DNA of 64,000 nt, taken from positions 2,844,636 through 2,908,635 of the forward strand of contig NC_079210.1 in the NCBI RefSeq assembly GCF_026745355.1. The letters are read 5' to 3'. Every line of letters begins with the position of its first letter. Positions within the stretch are counted from its first letter, which is position 1. Origin of the DNA: Beta vulgaris subsp. vulgaris (taxonomy: Eukaryota; Streptophyta; Magnoliopsida; Caryophyllales; Amaranthaceae). Made by a program: the position numbers and the translations under genes. The notes beneath the pieces were generated by a model. The model made no database searches and was not told the origin of the DNA. It saw nothing but the letters and a program-made list of their open reading frames with translations. Positions 36,701 to 46,675 of this stretch are shown in pieces.

Positions 36701-37899
36701 GTTCGAAAGTACCGAACCACTTCCTCCTCAATATCATCAGCCTCCGTTTGCCACACACCCTCACTACTACGGATCCCCTGAATGTAGTTTCTCTGCTTTC
36801 GCTGAGATGCTTTGTGATGGAAATAGGAAGTGTTCCTATCTCCATCTTTCACTTCCGCTACCCTGGATCGTAAGTACCAATAAGCTTCATTTTTTGCATG
36901 TAAATTATCGAGCTCAAGTTCAATCTCCGCACATTTCTCACAAGAAGCAGCACTGATAGGCTCCTGCTGGGCCTCATGGAGGCGTTTCTCCATTTTCTCT
37001 ATCTTTTTCTTCAAGTCTCCAAACCCCACCTTGCTCCACCCTTGAAGACTCCTCGCTACCGCCCTCAACCGATCCTGAATCACCGCCCAATCCGTTGCGT
37101 TCCATGCCCCTCGCACCACCTCTTCGCACCCTTCATCAAGAAGCCAACACGTTTCAAACTTGAAACCTCTCCCACTCGGTTGTCTAGGCCCCTCCCTCAT
37201 TGCACTCTTCATAAAGATGGCTGCATGGTCCGAGCTATATCGGACCAGATGTTCCACATAAGCTCCAGGGTAAAAATTACGCCACTCCTCATTAACTACC
37301 ACCCGATCAAGCCGTTCTCTGATGCGTGTCTCTGGACTATTGCCCCTCTCCCATGTATACCATTGCCCAGTAAATCGCAACTCCCCCAACCTGCACTCAT
37401 CCAGCACTTGCCGGAAACCATCCATACTCCTCCTCTCCCTATTCGCTCCTCCTTCCTTCTCATTGTAACTCAAATTCTCATTGAAATCTCCACCGAACAT
37501 AATGGGTCCCTCATATTCGTCGCAAAGTGATCTTATCAAATTCCAAGTCTTATGCTTATTTTCCTCTTCTGGCCACCCATAAACACCCACAAATCGCCAC
37601 TGTAAACCCCCATTATCCACAACATCAGCACACATATGATTTTGGGAGAATGAAACGAGAGTTAGAGAAACTTTTTCATCCTTCCAGAACAAACACAAAC
37701 CTCCTGACCTTCCAATACTCGAAATACCAACTGAACTAGAAAAACCAAGACGATCTTTTATTTTTTCCACAATTTCTTTAGTAACCTTTGTTTCCGATAC
37801 AAAAAATATATCGGGGGTATGTGAAGAACAAAGTCTCCTCATTTGACGAACTGTCCAAGGGTTACCCATTCCCTGATAGTTCCAGCACAACACATTCAT
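33769..37899 (-). CDS. LINE ORF2: endonuclease / reverse transcriptase / RNase H
   Basis: A 1376-codon open frame. APE-type endonuclease at about 1-230: WNYQG where plant copies usually read WNCRG, then SETK, GGDFNE and SDHAA. RT at about 450-730: FRPISLCN, KLDMSKAYDRVEW, RGLRQGDPLSP, and motif C reading FANDS with Asn at residue 690 (codon AAT at 35830-35832) instead of the catalytic Asp. A zf-RVT region follows at about 1005-1090 (KVRHFLWR, CPWC, HxxxxC). RNase H lies at about 1203-1330 (LNTDA, AECKA, IESDS). The start overlaps the end of the ORF1 frame as ATGA (37896-37899). The last residues after QKKK come from the element's own poly(A) and the host flank. It is probably catalytically dead through motif C. 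Confidence 0.92.
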   Translation of the reverse strand: MNVLCWNYQGMGNPWTVRQMRRLCSSHTPDIFFVSETKVTKEIVEKIKDRLGFSSSVGISSIGRSGGLCLFWKDEKVSLTLVSFSQNHMCADVVDNGGLQWRFVGVYGWPEEENKHKTWNLIRSLCDEYEGPIMFGGDFNENLSYNEKEGGANRERRSMDGFRQVLDECRLGELRFTGQWYTWERGNSPETRIRERLDRVVVNEEWRNFYPGAYVEHLVRYSSDHAAIFMKSAMREGPRQPSGRGFKFETCWLLDEGCEEVVRGAWNATDWAVIQDRLRAVARSLQGWSKVGFGDLKKKIEKMEKRLHEAQQEPISAASCEKCAEIELELDNLHAKNEAYWYLRSRVAEVKDGDRNTSYFHHKASQRKQRNYIQGIRSSEGVWQTEADDIEEEVVRYFRTIFTSLHPSDDSMQEVLKFVSPSVTQEFNDFLLKPYTKEEIYSALSQMHPCKAPGPDGMHAIFYQRFWHIIGDEVFLFVSNILHNFACPGNVNCTNIALIPKVKSPTVVSEFRPISLCNVLYKIASKAIVMRLKTFLPAIVSENQSAFVPGRMISDNSLIALEIFHSMKKRNNSRKGLMAVKLDMSKAYDRVEWGFLRKLLLTMGFDGRWVNLVMSCISSVTYSFLINRRVCGSVSPSRGLRQGDPLSPFLFILVVDTFSQMIQQKVNAKELHGAKASRNGPEISHLLFANDSLLFTRATRQECLIIVDILNKYEAASGQKINYEKSEVSFSKGVSCGQKEVIISTLLMRQVDKHQKYLGIPTITGRSKKMVFRELLDRMWKKLRGWKEKLLSRAGKEVLIKAVIQALPTYLMGVHKIPTAIIKEIHSAMARFWWGGKGVARKMHWLSWEKMCKPKCMGGMRFKDLGVFNDALLGRQVWRLLHYKSSLLSRIMSAKYYPHGDIFQARLGYSNSYSWSSIWSAKSLVKEGLIWKVGDGKSINLWSDPWLSDEDGRFVLSNRVEGVELVGDLIDDDRKEWKMDVIENLFEERDQKCILAIPLSSRCLQDELTWAYSKDGTYSVKTAYMLGKGGNLDDVHKAWGILWSLEVSPKVRHFLWRVCTNSLPVRAVLRACHLVDQDECPWCLNGAETIHHSLFTCARWRSVWGELGCQAMVDGVEGETMCEMVVRWSELDAKMVQRGSFFAWNVWTERNKMVFEGQRQPVPVIVQRVGRQCDEFNSYTTRIYGGPKRGSCVSSAKWCASPRGTIKLNTDACLGEEGWIGLGLVARDFQGKVCFSAVRRTRACWPAAIAECKAIYMAARMAKAHGLVDVIIESDSQVVTNRLSNETLYFADLDNILGDVLSLCNAFESVKFLHVKRDGNAVAHHLARVVPFGVEQCWENHCPREVAPYVLMDCTTFFPPQKKKLVCWYFVLNFSF

Positions 37900-39309
37900 T
37901 GGACCGGGCGGGGTTGGTGGTCTCCAACCTCCGCCTCGACAATGTTAACATCACTGCCACTGTATATAGGATCATTAAGTTTCACCTTCTTAGCACCCAA
38001 GTCACACTGTTCCTCAACCCCATCAATAAGCATAACATCCAAAATTTTCCTTTTTTCTCCCACCCCATTATCATGAATTAAAATATTTGGTGGGTCCCCG
38101 TGTACCTTAATCTCATGTTTTTGCACTTTTTGTTTAACCTTCACTTTTTAAAATTTGGTGGCAGTACCACCATTTCCAGCAACAAATAAAGTAGGAGGAA
38201 GAATATTATCACCTGGTACGTTGGGTACCCGCATGCAGGGGGTCTCAGCTTGACCTCCCTCACCACCTGCATGAACGCCCCGAGCCTTCACCACGTCCCC
38301 AGCTTGACAGGTCCTCCGTTCCTCTTCCATACCACTAGCGTCGGGAGAAAGGCGCTGCTCCTGCAACCCGTGGCTACCATTTTCAAAAGTAATACTCCTA
38401 GCCCCCTTCAAAAATTCTTTTGCTTCATCTTCAAGCTTCTGTCGCCCTTTCCTTGGCGAGGCTCTAATCCATGATCCCCATTGTTTCTCACCATCTTTGT
38501 CTTCCACTATATTTGATAAACAATCCCTTTCGATATGACCGATTACACCACACATGTAACAAAATGTAGGTAGTCGTTCATACTTCAACTCCACCAACAC
38601 CGACCCCCCGCTTTTCACCGCTATTCTTTGGACTCGTTTAAAGGGTTTAGTAACATCAAGAAGAATCCTCAGTCGCGCCGACTTATCCCAGCCAATGTCA
38701 TCCATGTCGACTTCTAACACTTGTCCAATACTCCCTCCTATCATGCGAATGTGGCTCTCGGATCGACTGCGCATAGGAAGGTTGTACAGTCGAACCCAAA
38801 TCGGACATTGCTTCAACACAATCTCCGAAGGCTGAATATCATCTTCTATTTCTTGTAACATAACCAGATTTTGATCAAAGGTCCATGGCCTCCCTGCCAT
38901 GACCTTGTCTTTGTCCCTCTTAGATGCGAATCTAACCACAAACAAGCCGTTTTCGATTGAGCGAAATAGGGCTGCTTTGGATATGGCCCAGATTTGGTTA
39001 AGAGTTTTCTTCATTGCGTCGAAATTGTAGGTTCGAATCGTGAGAACTTTCCCTACCAATGTCAACTCGAAATCGTCGGTTTCAGAATTAGGGTTATCAA
39101 GAAACTCAACAACGGTATCCTCCTCTGCAGTTATTTTGAGGCTCGAAACCCTAGAAACTATGTCATCCGCCATAATCAACTACGTCAATCCCAAGAAGGA
39201 TCAGCAATCTCGAACAATCGAGCAACGAAAATGGAGTCCCAATACTGACACTCAAACCCTAGTCTTGGCTAGAGAGAGACTTGATTATAACACTATTTAT
39301 CTCAAAGGC
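33809..39309 (-). mobile_element. Full-length L1-type LINE retrotransposon
   Basis: A 5501-bp element on the minus strand bounded by identical 14-bp duplications ACCAACAAACTAAC (33795-33808 and 39310-39323). Its 3' poly(A) shows as a T-run at 33809-33818. It has a short 5' leader (39180-39309), ORF1 (DUF4283 and CCHC knuckle) and ORF2 (endonuclease, RT, zf-RVT, RNase H). Identical duplications and a nearly open ORF2 argue for a recent insertion, but several point changes probably disable it. Confidence 0.93.
38148..39179 (-). CDS. LINE ORF1: DUF4283 / CCHC RNA-binding protein, interrupted
   Basis: 343 residues. The DUF4283-type domain (about 35-190) has the usual WAISKAALFRSIENGLFVVRF and GRPWTFDQNLVML stretches. 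A CCHC knuckle, CYMCGVIGHIERDC, is at 207-220. It ends at TAA (38148-38150), but the same frame stays open for a further 83 codons to TGA at 37896-37898, which overlaps the ORF2 start. The stop is therefore probably a mutation or a regulated stop inside a longer ORF1 of about 427 codons. In the family this protein coats the element RNA. Confidence 0.85.
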   Translation of the reverse strand: MIMADDIVSRVSSLKITAEEDTVVEFLDNPNSETDDFELTLVGKVLTIRTYNFDAMKKTLNQIWAISKAALFRSIENGLFVVRFASKRDKDKVMAGRPWTFDQNLVMLQEIEDDIQPSEIVLKQCPIWVRLYNLPMRSRSESHIRMIGGSIGQVLEVDMDDIGWDKSARLRILLDVTKPFKRVQRIAVKSGGSVLVELKYERLPTFCYMCGVIGHIERDCLSNIVEDKDGEKQWGSWIRASPRKGRQKLEDEAKEFLKGARSITFENGSHGLQEQRLSPDASGMEEERRTCQAGDVVKARGVHAGGEGGQAETPCMRVPNVPGDNILPPTLFVAGNGGTATKF

Positions 39310-39323
39310 ACCAACAAACTAAC

Positions 39324-39631
39324 TAATTTATTAAAAAATAAAGAAAACCCAACAACACACAACATAGAACTTCAACAAATATTTAATTATTTTTTTTAAA
39401 AAATGTATATGCTCCACGGCTGCAATGCATTTTTTTCTTCTATTGTTACACTACCTACCATTAATGATCATTTAAGGTTATTAGATGTGATTATTATACG
39501 ATTAACGTAACTTTGAATGATCCTTCCAAAAAAAAAATCTAACTTTGAATAATCTTATTAGACGAAAATCTCTCACATGTCATCCAACTTAGTTATACAA
39601 GTTAATGCTGATAATAGGGGATATATGGGAA
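39324..39631. other. AT-rich intergenic flank of the LINE
   Basis: Right flank of the LINE insertion. It contains A- and T-runs but no gene or bounded repeat. Confidence 0.45.
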
Positions 39632-39808
39632 TCTCTAATTTCAAGCACAAACGGGCACTGAGGTTCAAACTTATAACCTAAGTGAGTTCACCACCAGTCC
39701 ACCACCAGTCCACCACCTCCACCACCTCCACCTCCACCAAGCAACATTGATTTATGTAACTTTCTATATACGCTTTTACATGCATCGCATGTATATAATT
39801 ATGGCTAG
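39632..39808 (+). mobile_element. Helitron 3' terminus, 5' end tentative
   Basis: The 3' end is clear: hairpin ACATGC-ATC-GCATGT (39778-39792), a 12-nt spacer, CTAG (39805-39808) and target T at 39809. The best 5' candidate is TCTCTAATTTC at 39632 after an A, giving 177 bp. CCACC repeats (about 39689-39738) lie inside. Confidence 0.6.
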
Positions 39809-39894
39809 TAGAAACATAATCAAACATAAACCGTATGCGGAAGTGCCCAACTATTTTCATGCCAAAATCTAGTTACACGCGCAAGATTTACAAA

Positions 39895-40153
39895 TCTCTA
39901 TTATACTCCTAACCTTTTGGTATCAACCCTCTTTACTCAAAATACCCCTAATAACCAAACAAAATCATTAATTGCATTCTCTCTTTTTTTTAAGAAAAAA
40001 GGATCCCTATAAATACAAAGTAATTACATCTTACATCTGCATCAGTAAAAATATAAAGTAAAACAATATTACTTAAACGACAATTAAATTAAAAACTTTC
40101 ACGAAATCACCTGCACACGATATCTTGCACGCGATGCGTGCAACAAATACTAG
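39895..40153 (+). mobile_element. Non-autonomous Helitron, both ends visible
   Basis: It starts TCTCTATTATACTCC at 39895 after an A. It ends with the hairpin TTGCACGC-GAT-GCGTGCAA (40125-40143), a 6-nt spacer and CTAG (40150-40153) before T. Length 259 bp. The hairpin core matches that of the minus-strand Helitron at 21561-22082. Confidence 0.78.
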
Positions 40154-40245
40154 TTTTGTGGAAAGCAGACGCCACTCAAAAGAATTAGTACAGGTCTTTC
40201 GATATATTTGACTTGATACGCAAAGTTCATTTCCCTCCAATATTA

Positions 40246-40255
40246 CCCGCCAAAA
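40246..40255 (-). promoter_or_regulatory. E2F-type site upstream of the TIPIN-like gene
   Basis: CCCGCCAAAA, which reads TTTTGGCGGG on the minus strand, fits the plant E2F consensus TTTSSCGS. It lies 116 bp before the start codon at 40371. S-phase control suits a replication-fork protein. Inferred from motif and position only. Confidence 0.6.
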
Positions 40256-40370
40256 ACGAGGAAACAATATCTATAATTTGATACCTCTTTCTCAAAACCC
40301 CCAAATAATAATAGCAACATCCTAAATCATAAATCACAAATCACAAATTTCTCAAATTAAGCAACCAACA

Positions 40371-43300
40371 ATGGCCGACGCCGGCGGTGGCGCCGCTCCA
40401 ACGGGATGCTTCAAGTGCGGTCGACCTGGTCATTGGTCTCGCGACTGTCCTACTTCAAACACTAACCCTAACCCTAACCCTAATTTCAATTCCAGTTCTA
40501 ACAATTTGTCAACAAAGATCGGAAATGGTGGTAGCAACACCAATAGTAGCTACCAATTGAAACCCAATGTTTCGGGTCCGAAGCCGAAAAAGGCTCCAAA
40601 AACTCGGCCTAAGCTTACCTCTGAGTTGTTGCTTTCCGATGAAGGTCTTGGTTACATTCTCCGGTACTTTCCTCGTAATTTCAAGTACAGAGGACGTGGC
40701 TCTGAGGTAAAATACTATATCTGTCTGAGTTTTTATATTGCTTGAATTTCGGCGTCTTTGTTTTTCTTCATTGTTTATTTTGTAAGGGGGATGATATTCG
40801 GCGAAATTGCATTGTTTGTGCATCAATGATGTTGGAATGATGCGTGTTAATGAGTCTAGCTAGCTCGTGAACTACATGAACCGATGCGATTTGTTAATTG
40901 CAATACTAGCTATTATCTCTATTAACCTATTGTTTGGAAGTTAAAGAGAATGTATGATGTGAATTATCTAGAACTCAATTTATGAGGATGTTTGAAATTG
41001 CTCGAGTGATTCTTCGCACTCTGAATTCCCAAAAAAGCCCATACTCAGAATAATTTTGGATGGAAATAAGGCCACTGAAAATTAAAGAACTTGGTTTTTG
41101 ATTATCATTTCTATTAAATGATGATTTAACATGACTATTGTCCATTTCTCTATCCTTTGATCATTGTTCTGGAGTTTTCTTCTACAGGTCAATGATCTGA
41201 GAAATCTACTTCTTATGTATGCTGGATGGCATGAACAATTTCTTCCATACTATCCATTTGATCAGTTCATACACAAGGTAGAGGAAGCAGGATCTACAAG
41301 ACGCGTGAAGGTAGATCTGCTAGCATTCTCAAAAGCTTGTTATTGCCTCTTTATCTATATCGATTTTTCTTTTGTAAAGTTTTTATCTTAGATTTTGAGT
41401 TTTTCCAAGTTGAATTCTTATACCTGGTTAGAAGTTACAGTATAGTGAAATATATTCTATTCTCTTTGGTGTTCGTTATTACCGAGCTAACTGCCTTCAT
41501 CTGCTAGTGATGTTGAGTGATGACTGTATGTATTTCAATGATATGATCGCAACTTCTCTATTGATGATATATTTCAATGGTTAGGACCATTACTTCCGAT
41601 TAACAAATAGTATATTCAATTTTTCTGCTTTCCACAATGCACACAGGGAGCCTGCATAGGTGATGACACCCTGTTGCCTGTCTTATGTCTCCGTGTTGTA
41701 GTCACTTAAATTCTTTCCCTTTTGGCTATAATTGTTTTTTTTATTTTACTTTGTGAACATAAATCGATGTTATCGTTTTGTTAATGGCAATAATTCGGGA
41801 TACCAGTGTGAATTGCATTTTCTTATCCGTTTTCTGATACTGATCTCCTGGATATGATGTTCCTAGACTTGCGTTGCTGAGTTGAAAGATAGAGTTGCTA
41901 ATGGAGGGGATCCCACAAAGCTGAAAGAGTCAGTTATTGAGGATGAGATCCCGCATGATAAAGAAGGTAGTCTATTCTTCTATAGACACACCTAGATGAA
42001 TATACTTGTCCTATATGTTAACTTGTCTCTGTTTTGATGATGACGATTATGGTAAATCTTTTTTCTTAATGCTTAGGAAGAAGAAATATGAAAACTTTAG
42101 TGATTAGAATAAAGCTATATGTTGAAGAAAACAATCAAGGGTCTTGATGAGGTTATTGTACGCCAAGAAGTATAGCATTATGTTCTTTCTTTTTTTCTTT
42201 CTTTTTCTGCTGTTTTCATATCTTGCCATCTAGTTGCTTTACAAATGCTCTTGATTGGATATTTGACATGATATAATGCTGTATCCCAGTCACTGCTTTT
42301 TTATTTTTTATGAGAAGGGAATCTTTCTGACATATCAGATTTGCTTTAGTTATATTGAAATTTGAAGTGTGAATATTATTTGTCAGTCCATCTTATTGGC
42401 ATATCTTTCTGTATCCCAATCTATATTTGTCCTATTTACCTAACTTTGAATTGGATTGAACTCCTAAAATGAGCCTTTGTATTTTAGCCACAAAAAGTGG
42501 TGACCTAGTGATTTAGAAATTCTGAATAATGGATAAACCTTTATATAGTAGACATTGACCTTAGAGCCGGAAGTAGGTTGGGCTGAGCCCTGGGCTGGCC
42601 CAACCCAACTCAGAGCCTTCTCGCCAGGCCAGGCCATGCCATGTCTGTGCTGCACTTTGTAATCTCAAATATCCGGAAGAATTGTCTGCTTCTTTAACTG
42701 GGACAAAATTAAATTGTTCTCCTTGAGATGTCGCATTCACATGTCTTTTGACATCTCCACAACGAAACGTAACATGGTTGGTGAAATGAAATCATCTACT
42801 CAGTGCTATTTCTTATTGAATTGGCAGAGAATAGTTCATTTAATTGTTTACAATACCTATCAAATGAAATGGCTGATAGAGTAGAATACTCTAATGTTGG
42901 ATGCTCTATCTGTCGCATTCCGAAAGCTTCTCATGCAGTGTGATAAAGAAACACAAGCTTTCAGTTCAAATTCCAAACAGGCAAATAGGAGCCACTGACA
43001 TGCAAATAGAGCGCGGAGATACACTTAGCTTGAATTGAAACATGAAACTAACGGTTTCCTTTCTTTCTAATTTTTGTTTCTGGTTACCACCAACCAGTAC
43101 AAATGTTTGTAAAGGTGGTGGGAGGGGATAGTGTAGTAGCCATGATTTTGTCATTTTAGGTAGTTCTGTCCATTCAAAATGGTGTAAAAACTTACTGCAT
43201 TAGCTAGACTTATTGGCCTCCAAATTATTATGTGAGCTCTTCATGCTAGGATACTATTGCCACTTATAGATCTACTTGGCTCTCATGAAACCAGAGTTGG

Positions 43301-45195
43301 AAGCTATGATCCTTGCATGATGTTTGTATGTGTTGATAATAGCTAGACAGCTTTCCAGCTTTTTGTCTATCAACACATTAACAGTGTGTTTGGATAGCAA
43401 TGGTGGAGGGAGGGGAAGTGAGAACTTGGCTTGTATTTCTTCCTCCAAATCTTCCAACTCTGGAAGAACTTAGTTTATAATAAAGGAAGGAAATCGGACT
43501 TCCCACATTTTCCTTCCCCTTTCTTCTTCCAACTAATATTTAAACAAAAGGAAGTGAATCCTTCTCTTCAAATTTCTCTCATGCAAACACAGTATAAAGG
43601 GTTCTAGCCTAACCTAGATAGTCAGGCGACTGAGTTTCCTCCTGATATGTGACTATTTATGTGAGATATTTGGGAATATGAAGGAGCTTGTGTTACTGAA
43701 TAGAAGACCCCTTTGCCATGATGTTACACTTTAATTACTTACTTGATTATGCACTGCAACTCTGCAAGAAATGTCAATTCAAAAGCAGTTATTTACAGCA
43801 AAAAGAAATTCTGGGCTATACGTTTGTCTCAGCTGAGGCTTGAACATTGAGTTGCCTCAAAAGAAAACCCATTTACTGCTGAAATAATACTTTTAGGATT
43901 ACATTTTCCTCTAAAGTTTTCTATTGGAAGCAACTAGAGTCTAAAATGCAGCTATATACATGTATGAAGTTGAATTTTCAACTCAGGGAGTCAGGGTCTT
44001 CTCTTGGTGGTGATATTTTCATTACATTTGCACTTTTGTTTGAAATTTATATTTGCTAGATAGATTTCAGACATAGTTGTTTTTATTCAATTATGTCAGA
44101 TGTCATACATGTGGAGGAGCCTACACATAACCAGGAGGATCTGCTTTTCAATGTGAATGATGCTGATGACATGCATGGAGATATGCTCAATGAAATATAT
44201 GAACAGACTGTTGGAGTAAGTTCCATGCTTTTGCTAGTGTCCCCATTTTGCTTTGTTTTGTTTATAAAGCGTCGAAATTAGCTTTCTTTAGGGTGGAAAA
44301 CTGTCCAAATGATGGAAAACATTTTTGTTTCTGAACTACACATTTTCTGTTTCCTATTCCGTTCCTTCCTCCTTTTCATCTCCCAACCATCCCTTTCCCT
44401 TCCTTCAATATCATCATTCTCTCGCTTAACTTTTCTTGTGAGTGATCAAACAATGGAAGACTAATTAACAATTGTTTTTTTTCCTTGGAAACTGCAGTCA
44501 TGAACAATTTTTTTTCAATGAAAATGTTTCCATTCCTACCAAGCAAGAGTCTAAATGTTGTCTTAAAAGCATAATTTATGAGGTACCTTACATAGAAAAA
44601 TATATTACTCAAAACGAGTTATTTGCAAGCTCCATGTGCATAGAAGCTGGAAAAGGAATAGCGTTACATCAAGAAAGGTTCTGTTAATTGGCATGATAAA
44701 ATTGTCAAAATTATATCTCATAGAAGCAGTAGTATAGGATAATCACTGAGCTCAATAAAGTTAGGCGAGGGCTACTTGCATGAACCATTTTTCTTAATTA
44801 TATTTACCTAAGCTTGTTTCTTACTATTGCTTGCTGTTTTGCAGCAGGAAACATCCATCTCTAGGCAATCTCACATCATAGGTGCCGATGCGCCACCAAA
44901 TGACACATCAATGAAACATTCAGATCAACCATTAGGTGTTGGTGAAAGCTCCAATTCTGTTCATATTACAGAAGAACAGAGATCACTAATCGAAGCCAAG
45001 AGACTGAAGGCACTTGAAAGAGCTGCAGCCCCAAGTGTCAAGACAGTGAAACATTCAGATCAATCACTAGGTGTTGAAAGTGGAAGCTCCAATCCTACTC
45101 AGATTACAGAAGAACAGAAATCACTTATGGAAGCCAAGAGACTGAGGGCACTTGAGAGAGCTGCAGCTCGCAGTCGACTGCTGCCAGCTTCTTGA
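40371..45195 (+). CDS. TIPIN: TIPIN/Swi3/Csm3 homologue with CCHC zinc knuckle
   Basis: Partner of TIMELESS in the fork-protection complex that stabilises replication forks in the nucleus. Five exons: 40371-40706, 41188-41310, 41867-41966, 44100-44215 and 44845-45195, giving 341 residues. The CCHC knuckle CFKCGRPGHWSRDC is at 13-26, followed by a Asn/Ser/Pro-rich linker and the Swi3 domain from RPKLTSELLLSDEGLGYILRYFP through KYRGRG, WHEQFLPYYPFDQFIHKVE and ELKDRVANGGDP (about 79-180). The knuckle-Swi3 arrangement is known in plant members such as At3g02820. The last exon carries a duplicated block of about 45 residues (249-293 and 294-338), each with an ITEEQ(R/K)SL.EAKRL.ALERAAA helix. Exon 5 has a CAGCAG tandem acceptor. 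The 2.1-kb third intron holds a MITE-like insertion. Confidence 0.93.
43382..43592. mobile_element. MITE-like insertion, GTGTTTGGATAGCA family
   Basis: Inverted ends CAGTGTGTTTGGATAGCA and the reverse complement of TCATGCAAACACAG enclose a purine/pyrimidine-asymmetric core. The flanks (TAA / TAT) do not form a clean duplication. The element is in intron 3 of the TIPIN-like gene, and its end type resembles the element at 49236. Confidence 0.5.
44914..45192 (+). repeat. Coding tandem duplication in the last TIPIN exon
   Basis: Two adjacent in-frame copies: 44914-45048 and 45049-45192. Both start AAACATTCAGATCAA and encode KHSDQ(P/S)LGV, SSN, ITEEQ, and ALERAAA. Nucleotide identity is high, so the duplication looks fairly young. 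Confidence 0.9.
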
Positions 45196-46383
45196 TCTTG
45201 TTTTGGGCTACCTTCACAGCTCCTCGTTTTTTCCCCCCTAAGTGAACATCTCTGAGGACATGCGCTTGTGTTCGTCATGGTTTTTTTTATCATCAGCTGC
45301 AAAAAGCTAGGAATTATTGCTCCGGGATACGAGCATATAAGCTGTGTGTACTCTGATATGTTTTTGTAAATTTCCTATCTTGCTTCAGTGCTGATAAAAT
45401 ATGAAGTTTAATATACAGGTTTGTAATGTATGAAGGATCACTTCAGTTAGCAGGGTGTCTGATACTCTGATTGATATTAAGAAAAGAAGTTGAATGTTAC
45501 TATAACAACTATTTGGCTTTTTTAATATGAAACTCGAGAAATTTTCGATTGAATTTTTTGCCTGTTGCAAAGCAAGCTCTATTTTCTGCTTGTTTTTCTT
45601 TAAAGTTGGAGCCCACACAAGTACACAACCCATGAAGTTTTTTCTCTCATTGAAAAGCATGCCAACAGCTAATAGAGTTAACAAAAAGATGGGAGTACAC
45701 TTGAGTCATAAAGTTCAATTAGTCTTTCAAGAGTGAGCTCAAACAAGTGGTAGAATAAATCACAACTTGCTTGTGAGATGTTAATAGTATCAATCTGTTC
45801 ACATTCTACTAGAGCTCATCAAAAGTTAGGTTAAATGTTGCATGAACTAGCCATAAATTCATATATTATTACCATATCTTCCAAGTCCCACCTATGTGGA
45901 AAAATCACTGTGCAATGGTAGTGATAGTTATAGAAAGAGACCTTAATGCCCTATAAGCTAATAAATAAATTATTCAAAGCTTTTTCTTTAATATAAATGC
46001 TACAACCATTTGAAGAAACTTCATCCATTCTATGTTATTTAACTTCTAAAGCTAATAATTTTCATTCAATGCACTACTTGTAAGTTTGGAAGACCAGTGC
46101 AATACTATCTAAATATCTACCAGTTTATAATACCAATGCAATAACTAAAGGAGCATTTATTAAACTAAACTTGGCTTATGTGTGCTTATTAATACTTATC
46201 TTCATAGCTTATTAAACTTTATCTAAGCTTTTATGTTTGTTTCGAATTAAGTCTGCTTAAGACTGTCACAAACGTTGAAGATACACAATAAAGGTATTGC
46301 CAAGATCTTCTTTCAACAAAGATAAATTCAATAGAACAGTACCCCAACACATATTTCTCAACTTGCGAGCATAATTGACTATA
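45196..46383. other. 3' flank of the TIPIN-like gene
   Basis: 3' UTR at first, then AT-rich intergenic DNA. No gene or delimited element was seen before the MITE cluster that starts near 46384. Confidence 0.5.
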
Positions 46384-46517
46384 TACTACCTCCAGTCTTT
46401 ATTAGTTTATCCGTATTTCTTTTTGGGAATGTCCTTTATTAGTTTACCCATTTCTTTTGTTTCTACTTTTAGAATGAGACCACTAACTTTCTATCACACA
46501 TACATTCAACTCTAATA
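46384..46517. mobile_element. Partial Stowaway-like end
   Basis: TACTACCTCCAGTCTTTATTAGTTTATCC resembles the left end of the copy at 20783, and GTCCTTTATTAGTTTACCC is repeated 45 bp later. No matching right end is present, so this is a truncated or rearranged copy. Confidence 0.5.
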
Positions 46518-46675
46518 CTACCTCTATTTTTATTTAGTTGCAACAATTTCTACTTTTAGGTGTTTTTTATTAGTTGCAACATTTCCCTTTTTAGGAAAGT
46601 TTTTAAGATAATTTGACTATATTACCCTTACTTCACCTACTCTTTTGAACCTGATCAGTACTAATAGAAGGGAGG
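46518..46675. mobile_element. Stowaway-type MITE
   Basis: A 158-bp element with ends CTACCTCTATTTTTA and CTAATAGAAGGGAGG at TA sites (46516-46517 and 46676-46677). It is non-coding. Confidence 0.7.

Noticed and set aside
36976..37530. 184-codon plus-strand frame
   Set aside because: Shadow of the LINE ORF2 on the other strand.
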